Positions 17,085 to 25,646 are shown, numbered from the stretch's first letter. The stretch is DNA of 42,923 nt from Dyella silvatica (GCF_026283955.1 NZ_JAPDPE010000030.1:1-42923); one strand, 5' to 3'. The notes: generated by a model not told the origin, from the sequence alone. Translations and numbers: made by a program.

Positions 17085-17486
17085 ATGGCTTTCTCTGCAC
17101 GCGCATCCCATACCGCCATCTCCACCATCAATATCACACCGCTGGTCGACGTGCTGCTGGTACTGCTGATCATTTTCATGATCAGCGCACCCGTCATCAC
17201 GCATAAGGTGAAGCTCGACCTGCCACAGACCGCCCTGGACCCAATCACAGACCTGCCTGAGCCCATCCGCCTGGCGATAAGCGCCGACGGCTCGATGTAC
17301 TTGAACGATACCCCGGTTAGCGAGAACGAATTCCGGGCGCAACTCGAAGTGGCGGCATGGCAAAAAGTACAGCCGGCGCTGCAGGTCGATGCCGCTGATG
17401 GCGCTTCTTACGAAGTGGTGGCACACGCCTTATCCAGCGCCAAGGCGCAGGGCCTGGCCAGAATCGACTTTGTCGAAAACCGTTGA
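17085..17486 (+). CDS. exbD: ExbD/TolR family biopolymer transport protein
   Basis: A 133-residue inner-membrane protein with one N-terminal transmembrane helix (about residues 20-38) carrying the conserved proton-conducting Asp22 in NITPLVDVLLVLLIIFM, then a periplasmic domain. ExbD works with ExbB and TonB to energise outer-membrane transport. No exbB, tonB, tolQ or receptor gene lies within the window, so this copy is an orphan that must use a partner from elsewhere. GGGGGAAG is 5 bases before the ATG. A clear terminator follows the stop. Confidence 0.92.
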   Translation: MAFSARASHTAISTINITPLVDVLLVLLIIFMISAPVITHKVKLDLPQTALDPITDLPEPIRLAISADGSMYLNDTPVSENEFRAQLEVAAWQKVQPALQVDAADGASYEVVAHALSSAKAQGLARIDFVENR

Positions 17487-17491
17487 CCGGC

Positions 17492-17528
17492 ATTCGCCGC
17501 AGCTCAAGCACGAAGGGCTGCGGCGAAT
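17492..17528 (+). terminator. Terminator of exbD
   Basis: Perfect 12-bp arms ATTCGCCGCAGC and GCTGCGGCGAAT with a 13-base loop, followed by AGTTTG, 6 bases after the stop codon. Confidence 0.7.
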
Positions 17529-18266
17529 AGTTTGATGCCACTCACTCCGTTTTCCTGGCGGCCATCCTAAGCGTTGCGGGCCAGCGCCCTTCAGCGCCAA
17601 GTCGTCGTAAGGATGACGCCAACGGCAACGATCGATCGATCGAAAAGCATACGCAACCGATGCCGTCATCCAGTGTGTCGCCTAAGGCCTGCCATGGCGC
17701 CATACGCACATCCCGTTCGGCTCGACCATCGGCACGGCTGGGCGCCGCAGCCGCCGGCAGGCGGGTCAGGGCTGCCGCGATATCCGTCAATCCCATGCTT
17801 GTTCGGTGGGCCGCCCGAGTAAATGCCACACGCGCAGGCAGCTGGGCATTCAGGCCGATCTATGGCTATGCGACAAGGTTTGATCGCATCGCAGAGTGCG
17901 ATATCAATCACAGATTGATGCCTGGTCGACCAGGCGATGCTCTTCACACAAATCACCAGCCTCGCCTTTCGATGTGAACCGCCCGATTCGACTCAGATAA
18001 TAGGCAAAAGATTTAAAAGAAAACGGGCATAGAAAAGCAGGGTGGAAATTGAGCGCTACGCAACAGACAAGTCATCCGCTAACGCCAACACTACACAGCA
18101 TCGAATCTATGGTTCTGGCGTGAAATCGGCCACAACACATCGATAGGGACATCATCATGCCGTGCCTGCACCGCATGATCCGCGTGACGGTCAAGAGACG
18201 AACCCGGCTGATGCCGGGGAATAAGAGCATGAGCGTGCTCGCGAGTCCTCGTTTCCTGACCCCACC

Positions 18267-18298
18267 CTCTCCCCCAAAGCGAAAGCAATGGGGGAGAG
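18267..18298. repeat. CTCTCCCCCA/TGGGGGAGAG intergenic hairpin
   Basis: Perfect 10-bp arms with a 12-base loop. Hairpins of this sequence type recur between genes in Xanthomonadaceae genomes, so this is probably a dispersed REP-like element rather than a local regulatory site. Only one copy is in the window. Confidence 0.5.
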
Positions 18299-18378
18299 AG
18301 CTTTAGCCCCGCCCGCAGGTCCACAGCGGCCGGCAACTGGCTACACTGAAATCCCCATGGATTCGGCGAACGCGCGCG

Positions 18379-19410
18379 ATGCCTCATTTACGAATGACTA
18401 CCGTGTCGCTGCTGATCGGGTGCCTAATGCTGGCATCGCCAGCCATCGCCGCTGAAGATCCGCCGCTTGGCGAAACCCCTGCCGGCACCGAGACAGCGCA
18501 AATGAAATGGCAGGCAAGCGCGATCGATCAGTTGGCGGCGATGCCAGATGCCGATGCGCTGCTCACCGCAGCCGCACTGGCCGCGACGACCCCAAGCCAG
18601 GCCAGCCGCGCGATGACGCTGCTGGATCGCGCCTCCGCCATGGCGCCCCAAGCCGCGGATATAGGTTTACTGGGCATCCAGTTATGCAGCATGCAAGCGG
18701 ATTGCGCCGCACTACCGCGCGAGACCAGACTCCGCCAGCTCGACCCACACAACGGCATCGCCTGGATGACCGCGCTGCATGATGCATCCGGCCGCGCCGA
18801 CGCGGCCCGTATCGATGACATGCTCAACCACATGACGCATGCGACGCGTTTCGATATTTACTTTGTCGCACTCACCCGGCGCTTTAATACGGCACTTGAT
18901 CGCGTACCTCGCTCACCTGATGAAGCCAGCGCCGACGACCATCGCGCCGACGAAACCGGTCACTATGCGCAGGCCATGAACATGGCGATGTCGCTGGTGA
19001 TGCCTGCTTTTCAAGATCTTGTCCGCGCCTGCAAACCCGGCTCACCCGCAGCGAATGCCCGGCGCGAAACCTGCCGTCAGATCGTCCCTTCGCTGGAGCA
19101 GGGCGATTCATTGATCGCCAACCTGATCGGGCTGCGAATTCATGAATGGACCGCCAGCGATGCCAATGACCTGGCCACGGAGGAGGCTCAATACCGACGC
19201 CTTAGTTGGCAGATGAAACAGCAGCTCGACATCGCGACGTCGCCAGCGATCTCCCCGGCCAAGCGGATGGCGATCGTGCTGGCGTACGAGCGCGAAATGG
19301 ATCGCATGGCGGCACTGCTCACCGCAGCGGGCAAACCGCTCGATCCGCCCGCCCACTGGCAACCGCAGCAACGTCTGCCCGCCCCTCCCTTAGCGCCCGC
19401 ATCGCCGTAG
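18379..19410 (+). CDS. Secreted protein of unknown function, helical/TPR-like
   Basis: A 343-residue protein with a clear signal peptide (hydrophobic core at residues 8-22, cleavage AIA before AED). The mature part is Ala-rich and helical, with repeated pairs such as ASRAMTLLDRASAMAPQAAD and QLDPHNGIAWMTALHDASG that look like degenerate TPR units. Four cysteines in the mature part could form disulfides. The C terminus is Pro-rich (RLPAPPLAPASP). I recognise no enzymatic motif. It resembles the group of conserved periplasmic proteins of Xanthomonadales without known role. An ATG at 18394 is an alternative start. Confidence 0.7.
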   Translation: MPHLRMTTVSLLIGCLMLASPAIAAEDPPLGETPAGTETAQMKWQASAIDQLAAMPDADALLTAAALAATTPSQASRAMTLLDRASAMAPQAADIGLLGIQLCSMQADCAALPRETRLRQLDPHNGIAWMTALHDASGRADAARIDDMLNHMTHATRFDIYFVALTRRFNTALDRVPRSPDEASADDHRADETGHYAQAMNMAMSLVMPAFQDLVRACKPGSPAANARRETCRQIVPSLEQGDSLIANLIGLRIHEWTASDANDLATEEAQYRRLSWQMKQQLDIATSPAISPAKRMAIVLAYEREMDRMAALLTAAGKPLDPPAHWQPQQRLPAPPLAPASP

Positions 19411-19494
19411 CGAAGCTGCCGTATCACCGACATACTCCTGGCATGAAACCAACAGATCACCATCACCATTGCCACGCTGTCGGGTGAGCCGGCC

Positions 19495-19821
19495 GTGCCC
19501 GTCAGCGATAACACCTGGTGTCTTTACCTGATCGAGTGCAGCGATGGTTCCTACTACGCCGGCATTACGAATCATCTCGACGCGCGCTATGCAGCCCATG
19601 TCGCCGGCCGCGGCGCGCGCTATACACGCTCGCATCCACCGTTGCGGCTCATCGGTGCCCGGCCCTATGCCGACCGCGCCGCCGCGTCGCGTGCCGAATG
19701 GGAGATCAAGCGATTACCCAAACAGCGCAAAATCGCCTATCTCATGCAAGGCCATGCCGCCAACGCTGAACAAGCGCCGCCAGCCACGATAGAAAAAACC
19801 TCCCGCCGCAGAAAGTCATAA
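19495..19821 (+). CDS. GIY-YIG nuclease superfamily protein (UPF0213-like)
   Basis: A 108-residue protein with a single GIY-YIG domain: WCLYLIECSDGSYYAGITN gives the two tyrosine-containing strands, followed by the conserved Arg in LDARYAAH, the ARYTRSHPPLRL strand and the Glu in AEWEIKRLPKQRK. This is the YhbQ/UPF0213 type, a small stand-alone nuclease family linked to DNA handling in a few species. The start is a GTG at 19495 with GGTGAG upstream. The last 25 residues are basic and probably disordered. It converges on the methyltransferase-like gene. Confidence 0.88.
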   Translation: MPVSDNTWCLYLIECSDGSYYAGITNHLDARYAAHVAGRGARYTRSHPPLRLIGARPYADRAAASRAEWEIKRLPKQRKIAYLMQGHAANAEQAPPATIEKTSRRRKS

Positions 19822-19848
19822 GCCTCGCCGGTACGTGACCGGCGAGGC
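19822..19848. terminator. Bidirectional terminator hairpin
   Basis: Perfect 11-bp arms GCCTCGCCGGT and ACCGGCGAGGC with the loop ACGTG, directly after the GIY-YIG stop and before the end of the convergent gene. Confidence 0.7.
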
Positions 19849-19871
19849 GCATCGCCACGGCGAAGCCCGGC

Positions 19872-20657
19872 TCAGTTTTTCGGCTTGCGGAATTTCAGCA
19901 CGAACTGATCGGTATGACCGCGCAGATCCGGCGAGAAAACAATCTTGTCATGAGCGTCTTGCGGATGGCTCAGCAGATCGCTGCGGGCCTCCAGTACAAA
20001 ACCTGCCGCCTTCGCCTGGGCCATGACGACCGCCGGATCGATGCGGTGCAATGTCTTGGCGTCCTGCTCATTCGAACCGGCCTTGGCGACGTGATCGACC
20101 ACCATATAAATACCGCCGGGCTTTAATGCCTTGAACACCGCGACATCCATCTTGGCGGTCTCGTCGGCCCCGCTGACGCCGTTGACCGCAAAGACGCTGA
20201 CCCCGCCATAGACATCGTGGTAATTGTCCGATGTCCATACGACGTCGAGCGGCTCGTCGGCGCCGATTTGCTCATAGCTGCGGGTGATCAAGGAAATATT
20301 GCCGTATGCCGGATCGGTAGCGATGGCCTTGATGCCGTCGAGCTTGTTCGGCGCCCCCTGGGCGATACTCTCGGGGACGATCGCATAAACATGGCCCTGC
20401 GGCCCGACCAGCTTACTGAAGATACGGCTGAAGTAGCCGCCGCCCGGCATCAGATCAGCTACTTTGTCGCCCGGCTTGATGCCGGCAAAACCTATCAGCT
20501 CAAGCGGTTTGCGATCATTGTCGCGCGCCTTGTCGGCCGCGGGCCGGGCGCTATCCGCCAACGCGGCAGAGGCATCGTTCACCGACGTTTGCGTACTGGC
20601 GTGAGCCAGCATCGTCGTTCCCAGCAAGATGCATCCGCACAGCAAGTATTTTTTCAT
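19872..20657 (-). CDS. Exported methyltransferase-fold protein
   Basis: A 261-residue protein with an N-terminal signal peptide (MKKYLLCGCILLGTTMLAHA) followed by a class I methyltransferase-like fold. Motif I reads VADLMPGGGYFSRIF at about 67-80, preceded by IKPGDK, and later segments LDVVWTSDNYHD and LKPGGIYMVVDHVAKAG follow the usual order. The motif is degenerate (MPGGGY rather than GxGxG), and SAM is not expected in the periplasm, so enzymatic activity is doubtful. The start at 20657 is the ATG of the signal peptide. It lies 110 bases downstream of the lipocalin-like gene on the same strand. Confidence 0.8.
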   Translation of the reverse strand: MKKYLLCGCILLGTTMLAHASTQTSVNDASAALADSARPAADKARDNDRKPLELIGFAGIKPGDKVADLMPGGGYFSRIFSKLVGPQGHVYAIVPESIAQGAPNKLDGIKAIATDPAYGNISLITRSYEQIGADEPLDVVWTSDNYHDVYGGVSVFAVNGVSGADETAKMDVAVFKALKPGGIYMVVDHVAKAGSNEQDAKTLHRIDPAVVMAQAKAAGFVLEARSDLLSHPQDAHDKIVFSPDLRGHTDQFVLKFRKPKN

Positions 20658-20766
20658 GAAGGGTATGGCTCTTGGGAGTGAGGTCCATCGAAGACCGGGG
20701 CAATCAAAGATGGGGCGATCAGCGAACGGCGCGCATGGCTCGAGTTCGCCTGAGGCGCGATATCGA

Positions 20767-21303
20767 TCAGCGCAGGCGGCGCCAGACGACCTCGCCATGC
20801 GCCCCTTCGGCGGCGCCGCTGGACGGCTTGGCCACGGTGTAAGTCAGTTCATCGCCCTGCAAGGTGTATGGCGTGCTGCCGTCCTTGCTGTCCCAGTTCG
20901 GATACGACGCATGATCGATATGCGTGTGCATCGTCGTAGCATCCGCGCTCACCTGGCCGTAATGAGCATTGCTGTCGAGTGACGCCGCACGGTATTCCTC
21001 TGGCGTCCCCTTGGACTTGTCATTGGCCGCAAAGGGGCTGCGCTGGGCACGCACGATTTGCATCATGTAATGACCTTGCGCGTCGATAAGCCACAGCCCC
21101 TGCGGATTCGCGCCATACAGTTCGACCCGCCGGCCATCGGGGTAGACATTGTCACAACGCACCAGGGTCCAGGCACCCATCAAGGCCGCCGGCACCGCGG
21201 CGGTCGCCGGGGCGGCGGATGCCGTGTTGGCGGCGTGAGCCAGCGGCGTGCCGCAGACCAGCAGCACGCCGCACAGTGTTGACATCACTTTGAATCGAAA
21301 CAT
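20767..21303 (-). CDS. Secreted lipocalin-like domain protein
   Basis: A 178-residue exported protein. The signal peptide MFRFKVMSTLCGVLLVCG ends near AHA. The mature part begins with an Ala/Thr-rich spacer and then a lipocalin-like beta barrel: LMGAWTLVRCDNVYPDGRRV (the G-x-W of the family), GLWLIDAQGHYMMQIVR, and C-terminal LQGDELTYTVAKPS with VVWRRL. Such proteins may bind small hydrophobic ligands; none is known here. The start at 21303 has AAGAAGG 10 bases upstream; the open frame that continues upstream overlaps the AraC gene and is not coding. Confidence 0.82.
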   Translation of the reverse strand: MFRFKVMSTLCGVLLVCGTPLAHAANTASAAPATAAVPAALMGAWTLVRCDNVYPDGRRVELYGANPQGLWLIDAQGHYMMQIVRAQRSPFAANDKSKGTPEEYRAASLDSNAHYGQVSADATTMHTHIDHASYPNWDSKDGSTPYTLQGDELTYTVAKPSSGAAEGAHGEVVWRRLR

Positions 21304-21523
21304 GAGCGGATCGCCTTCTTGCGCTGAGAGTCGACTGAGGGTAACCGTGGCTACCTCAGCAATACATCCGTCCGCACATATTTCAGTCATTACAAAATGA
21401 CATGGGCCGTTGAGCGCGAACACCGCAGCTGACCGCTGTCGGGGCATGTACACTCCCTCACTCTTCCTTGCCCTGCGCGCAAACAGATCCCGGCGCGGGC
21501 TACGCGAATAGCGTGAACAGGCC

Positions 21524-22495
21524 CTAGGCTCGACGCACCGGCAAACAAAGCTCGGCATTGAATACACCGGTCTCCTGATCCATCTTGAAGTCGACGCCGT
21601 AAACCTCCATGCAACGGCGCGATTCATCGCTCATATCGAAGACATAACCGCTGCCGGGTAGCCAATCGGAAATAAAGCGGCCCCAGGCGCCGGCGATATC
21701 GGCCCCGGCGCCGACGAACTTCGCGCAAGCGTAGCGTCCGCCCTTCAGCAGACTTACGCCCATGTCACCTTGCGGCTTGAAACCATCATCGACCTCGATG
21801 CAGGCGTCATAGCGCAGCTTGTCCGCCGGGGTCATGCCTGGGTTGTCCAGGCACATGCCATACATGATGCGTGGCGGCGGTATCAGGCCCTGCTCATGAC
21901 ACCATCGGCCAAAACGCTGCCACATCAGTGAAATGCTGGCACTGCCATAGGGGCCGACATGGCGCATATAGGCGATGCGTACGTCCGAAAAATGCTTGAT
22001 CTCAACCTGCATGGGTAAGCCTCCAGTGATAATCATGTGACCGTGTTGCCACATATCCTTATCCTGGCGAATCACCTCCAAGGCGGCTTGATGATGCTTG
22101 CTTTCCGCTTGTTGAATCTTGCTAAGCGCATCGAGCTGCACCGCCGCCCAGCGCACATGCCCACCGCAGCGCCATGCCGTCGGGGTCATGCCAAAGTGGG
22201 CACGAAAGGCCCGCGTAAATACCTCGGGCGAAGCGAAACCGGTCTCCAGCGCTATCTGCATCGCCGTGGTCTCGGGCGACCTCACCAATAGCCCCGCGGC
22301 CCGTTCCACCCGCCGCCGCCGCACTCGTCCAGCCAAGGTCTCGCCGGCGATGCTCTTGAACAGACGATGGAAGTGATACGGCGAAAAATGCGCCACCGCC
22401 GCCAACGCGTTGAGATCCAGCGGCTCGGCCAGATGCGCGTCGATATGATCGAACACCCGGTTGATACGCGCGAGATAAGCACTGAAGGTAGTCAC
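21524..22495 (-). CDS. AraC family regulator with GyrI-like effector domain
   Basis: A 323-residue regulator of the SoxS/Rob-GyrI type. Residues 1-110 are the double HTH: LDLNALAAVAHFSPYHFHRL and TAMQIALETGFASPEVFTRA followed by GMTPTAW. Residues from about 165 form a GyrI-like small-molecule-binding domain (VEIKHFSDVRIAYMRHVGPY, GRYACAKFVGAG, GYVFDMSDE). Such proteins respond to drugs or other amphipathic compounds. The start is a GTG at 22495. It is on the same strand as, and upstream of, the lipocalin-like and exported methyltransferase-like genes, about 220 bases away, and may regulate them. Confidence 0.92.
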   Translation of the reverse strand: MTTFSAYLARINRVFDHIDAHLAEPLDLNALAAVAHFSPYHFHRLFKSIAGETLAGRVRRRRVERAAGLLVRSPETTAMQIALETGFASPEVFTRAFRAHFGMTPTAWRCGGHVRWAAVQLDALSKIQQAESKHHQAALEVIRQDKDMWQHGHMIITGGLPMQVEIKHFSDVRIAYMRHVGPYGSASISLMWQRFGRWCHEQGLIPPPRIMYGMCLDNPGMTPADKLRYDACIEVDDGFKPQGDMGVSLLKGGRYACAKFVGAGADIAGAWGRFISDWLPGSGYVFDMSDESRRCMEVYGVDFKMDQETGVFNAELCLPVRRA

Positions 22496-22592
22496 TATCA
22501 GCGACCTTGCGGATGGATGTTCGCCAACGCTGGCGTTAGCGGGTTATCGCAACTGGCCTCATACAGAGCACGCATGGACGAGGCCATGACTA

Positions 22593-22937
22593 TCAGGCCT
22601 TCTTCAGAAAGCAGACCTTTAGCACCAGGCCTTTGATTTTGTCCGAACTGCCTTCGATGTGTTCGTCATCGCCATCCACCAGGCGAATGTTCTTGATCAC
22701 CGTACCCTGCTTCAACGGAATGGAAGAACCCTTCACTTTCAGGTCCTTGATCACCGTTACGGTGTCGCCGCTGTTGAGCACATTGCCGTTGACATCCCGG
22801 ACCACCATGCCGCCGTCCAGCGCTTCGGCTGCCGCCCCGGCAGGCCACTCGTGGCCGCAATCGGCGCATACGTAGTTATCGCCATCGGGATAGGTATTTT
22901 CCATGCCGCATAGCGGACACGCGGGGATATCAGACAT
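22593..22937 (-). CDS. phnA: PhnA/YjdM family zinc-ribbon protein
   Basis: A 114-residue protein. An N-terminal zinc ribbon with Cys7, Cys10, Cys24 and Cys27 is followed by the PhnA domain (GMVVRDVNGNVLNSGDTVTV, IKDLKVKGSSIPLKQGT, KIKGLVLKVCFLKKA). Despite the historic name the protein is not a demonstrated phosphonate enzyme; the domain is an SH3-like barrel of unknown role. It precedes the AraC-GyrI gene on the same strand and is divergent from the SDR gene at 23158. Confidence 0.93.
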   Translation of the reverse strand: MSDIPACPLCGMENTYPDGDNYVCADCGHEWPAGAAAEALDGGMVVRDVNGNVLNSGDTVTVIKDLKVKGSSIPLKQGTVIKNIRLVDGDDEHIEGSSDKIKGLVLKVCFLKKA

Positions 22938-23048
22938 CGAATAATCCAGCCAGGTCAGTCAATAAGAGGCCAAGTATAAGGGCTTGCCCGTTGTCCGCCC
23001 GATGGCATCGCCGCCACCGGCCCAGGCGCCGCCCCTTCCGTGCATCAC

Positions 23049-23075
23049 CACTCGTTCGATAAATTCGAACGAGTG
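23049..23075. promoter_or_regulatory. Strong inverted repeat upstream of SDR, operator candidate
   Basis: Perfect 11-bp arms CACTCGTTCGA and TCGAACGAGTG around TAAAT. It lies 83 bases before the SDR start in the region divergent from phnA. Size and symmetry suit a TetR- or LysR-type operator, but no such regulator gene is adjacent. Confidence 0.55.
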
Positions 23076-23157
23076 CATCGGAAAGACAGCACGGCTTTCA
23101 CCCACGGTGCGAGCAACATGAGCTCACGTCCACACCACACCGCAGCTGGAGAACCTC

Positions 23158-23907
23158 ATGAATCGCTTCAAACAAAAAACCGTACTGGTCACCGGTGGCA
23201 CCAGTGGCATCGGCCTCGCGACCGCCCAGGCCTTCGTCAACGAAGGGGCCCGCGTTATCGTCACCGGCCGCGATGCCGACGCACTGGCAACGGCCAAGGC
23301 CACGCTAGGCCAGCAGGCCATCGCATTACGCAGCGATGCAGGCTCGATCAGCGATGCCAAAGAGTTGGCTCAGGCCATCGCCGCTCACGGCCTGATGCTC
23401 GATGCCGTATTCATCAACGCCGGCATCGCCAAGCTCACCCCGTTCACCGATGTCGATGAAGACCTGTGGGACTTGAGCTTCAACACCAATGTAAAAGGAG
23501 CGTACTTCCAGCTTCAGGCGTTGCTGCCCTATCTCAACAACGGCGCATCCGTGGTGATCAATGGTTCGATCAATGCGCACATCGGCATGCCCAACTCGTC
23601 GGTCTATGCCGCCAGCAAAGCGGCGGTGATCTCCCTGGCCAAGACGCTTTCCGCCGAACTGCTTCCTCGCGGCGTACGCGTCAACGTCGTTAGCCCCGGC
23701 CCCATCCATACGCCGCTTTACGGCAAGCTCGGCATGGATCAGACCGCCCTGCAAGCGACCGCGGCGCATATTCAAGCGCAGGTACCACTAGGCCGTTTCG
23801 GTACCTCCGAAGAAGTCGCCGCCACCGTACTGCATTTGGCCTCGCCCGAATCGGCCTTTATCGTCGGCACCGAAATCATCATCGACGGCGGCATGAGCCA
23901 GCTGTAA
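23158..23907 (+). CDS. Classical short-chain dehydrogenase/reductase
   Basis: A 249-residue NAD(P)-dependent oxidoreductase with every classical SDR element: TGGTSGIG at 12-19, TGRDADAL after beta 2 (an Arg suggesting NADP preference), NAG at 87-89, Ser137, Tyr150 and Lys154 of the catalytic triad (YAASK), and SPGPIHTPL. It probably reduces a small ketone or aldehyde; the substrate is unknown. GGAGAA lies 6 bases before the ATG. An 11-bp-armed inverted repeat upstream is the likely operator. Confidence 0.95.
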   Translation: MNRFKQKTVLVTGGTSGIGLATAQAFVNEGARVIVTGRDADALATAKATLGQQAIALRSDAGSISDAKELAQAIAAHGLMLDAVFINAGIAKLTPFTDVDEDLWDLSFNTNVKGAYFQLQALLPYLNNGASVVINGSINAHIGMPNSSVYAASKAAVISLAKTLSAELLPRGVRVNVVSPGPIHTPLYGKLGMDQTALQATAAHIQAQVPLGRFGTSEEVAATVLHLASPESAFIVGTEIIIDGGMSQL

Positions 23908-24250
23908 TCCCCACATGACTGGCGGCATTTACAGCGCGGTTCCCCATCATCGCTGCCAACGACACGATCTTGTAATACCAGCCGAAAAATATCGGCTCGC
24001 CGGTTCGACATGCCGTGGACACAAGCCCATGGCATGTCTCTTGGCGAATTGACGCAGATGATTTGCAAGCGACTGTCGATCACCACGTTTACCGCATGAT
24101 CCACCTCGCTACGGCTTATTTCGCTTTGCTCCGAATCAGGTTATGTTTCGCCGCAGTTCGCAGCTCGGGGGGAGTCTGTGACCCGCCGGTAGCCCGGCTC
24201 TCCCGAACTTACGTCAGTCGTTTTCATCGATAGATCAAGGAAGGGATGCC
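23908..24250. other. Intergenic region
   Basis: Contains the hairpin at 24007-24038. No protein-like frame was seen. The ribosome binding site AAGGAAGGG of the next gene is at its right end. Confidence 0.45.
24007..24038 (+). terminator. Hairpin downstream of SDR
   Basis: A 12-bp stem GACATGCCGTGG / CCATGGCATGTC with one G-U pair and an 8-base loop, 100 bases after the SDR stop. Only a short TCTT follows. Confidence 0.4.
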
Positions 24251-24769
24251 ATGCACGAATGCCATAACTGCAGCAAAACCATGTTATTCGGTGGCCGCAC
24301 CATCGAGGGCTACCGCTATTGCGGCAATGCTTGCGCCAGCCGACACCCGTTACTGCGTAGCGCCGAGCGCATCCCCGCCAACGTACTGCAGCAACACGTC
24401 GAGCACTGGCGCAACGGCCCCTGCCCTCGTTGCAAGCAGCAGCAAGGCCCTATCGACGTCTACGCGCATCACCGCGTCCACTCGTTCATCCTGATGACGC
24501 AGTGGAGCACCAAGAAACATATTTGCTGCCGCCGATGTGGTCGCCGCGAACAAATCAAAAGCGCGCTGTACTCCGCCAGCCTGGGCTGGTGGGGCATTCC
24601 GTGGGGACTACTTGCCACGCCCATTCAAGTCACACGCAATGTCGCCGGCATCTTCCAGCGCGAGCCTATGCGCGCCAGCGCTGACTTTGAGCAGGTCGTG
24701 CGCATGCAGCTGGCACAGCAAATCCAGCAAGCGGAACAACCCGCCGCATCATTTTCTGCCCAGCGCTAA
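24251..24769 (+). CDS. Multi-zinc-ribbon protein with C-terminal membrane-like segment
   Basis: A 172-residue protein with a cysteine-rich N-terminal half: Cys4/Cys7 with Cys24/Cys28, then Cys58/Cys61 with Cys93/Cys96, suggesting two zinc-binding knuckles. A following GWWGIPWGLLATPIQ segment is hydrophobic and is seen in other zinc-ribbon proteins of bacteria that end in a short membrane-associated helix. The last 45 residues are Gln/Ala-rich and helical. No enzyme motif is present. AAGGAAGGG precedes the ATG. Its function is unknown; a nucleic-acid or protein-binding scaffold is possible. Confidence 0.65.
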   Translation: MHECHNCSKTMLFGGRTIEGYRYCGNACASRHPLLRSAERIPANVLQQHVEHWRNGPCPRCKQQQGPIDVYAHHRVHSFILMTQWSTKKHICCRRCGRREQIKSALYSASLGWWGIPWGLLATPIQVTRNVAGIFQREPMRASADFEQVVRMQLAQQIQQAEQPAASFSAQR

Positions 24770-24869
24770 TCCGCAGGGGTAGCGGCACTGCCCCTGCAAC
24801 GTCGCCGTGCTATGGCGTGCCGCCATGGATGCTTATCCGCATCACGCGGGTCCGCGGCCCAGGCCGCTT

Positions 24870-25646
24870 TTACTTTTCATCCAAGGCATGAGTTGCCGCC
24901 GCTTCGATAAGCGCGGCAACCTCTTGTGGGTGTGACTCGTAAACCGAATGGCTGGCGCCCTGTATTTCGATCGTGTGGCTGCCGGCGCGCTTGGCATACA
25001 TACGCTCAAGATCAGGGTTGATGATGCGATCCAGCGTGGCGACGGCATACCAGCTCGGCTTGGTTTTCCAGGCTGGCTGACCGGCCGGAGTGGTGAAGAC
25101 CGAGCTGGCAGTCAGTACTTGTGCATGCCCTTCGAACTCGGCCTGTTTAACCGGCAGGTCGGCGGCAAAGTCGGCGTGATAAAAGGCCGGGTCCAGATAG
25201 CTGAAGCCATCCGGGGTTTTCTTGATGGCCTGGGTCGCATTGGGAAAACGCTTGCCGTTGGCGACTTCGGTCTCGCCTTGGTCCAAAGCATGCGCGGCGA
25301 TATAAACCAGCCCGGCAACATGCGCGTCATTGCCGGCATCGGTGATGATGGCTCCGCCGTAACTGTGCCCGACCAGAATGGTCGGGCCATCCTGCATCGC
25401 AAGCACCCGATTCACGGCAGCCACGTCATCGCTGAAGGAGGTCAACGGATGCTGCGCCACGGTGACGTGGTAACCGTGCTTGAGCAGGATGTCGTATACC
25501 GGCTGCCAGCCCGCGCCGGTTACCCATGCGCCATGTACCAGCACGATATTGTGAACCGGCGCGGCTTGCGCCTGTGCGGTTAGGCTCAATGCCATAAACA
25601 GTATCGACGCAATGGCCGAGAGCATACGTGTTGTTGAAAGCTTCAT
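24870..25646 (-). CDS. Secreted alpha/beta hydrolase, salicylate-esterase-like
   Basis: A 258-residue exported hydrolase. The signal peptide (residues 1-27, ending AQA) is followed by IVLVHGAW with the oxyanion region at 36-41, the elbow GHSYGG with Ser95, GLVYIAAHALDQGET, and a C-terminal GASHSVYESHP with the catalytic His. It is of the salicylate/methyl-ester esterase subgroup. It is clearly paralogous to the cytosolic hydrolase at 36604-37296. An esterase acting on external small esters is likely; the substrate is unknown. Confidence 0.9.
   Translation of the reverse strand: MKLSTTRMLSAIASILFMALSLTAQAQAAPVHNIVLVHGAWVTGAGWQPVYDILLKHGYHVTVAQHPLTSFSDDVAAVNRVLAMQDGPTILVGHSYGGAIITDAGNDAHVAGLVYIAAHALDQGETEVANGKRFPNATQAIKKTPDGFSYLDPAFYHADFAADLPVKQAEFEGHAQVLTASSVFTTPAGQPAWKTKPSWYAVATLDRIINPDLERMYAKRAGSHTIEIQGASHSVYESHPQEVAALIEAAATHALDEK

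Larger units (their letters stand above)
17487..18378. other. 890-base intergenic region
   Basis: Contains the exbD terminator (17492-17528) and the CTCTCCCCCA hairpin (18267-18298). Frames of 80-105 codons exist on both strands between 17540 and 17980, but none has protein-like composition, a ribosome binding site or a recognisable domain. The stretch 17985-18060 is AT-richer. It may hold remnants of a lost gene. Confidence 0.45.

Noticed and set aside
17540-17980. Overlapping 80-105 codon frames on both strands
   Set aside because: No ribosome binding site, signal peptide or domain; amino-acid composition is not protein-like.
20217-20681. 154-codon plus-strand frame
   Set aside because: Lies antisense to the exported methyltransferase-like gene, whose family motifs are clear; it is a shadow of GC-rich codon use.
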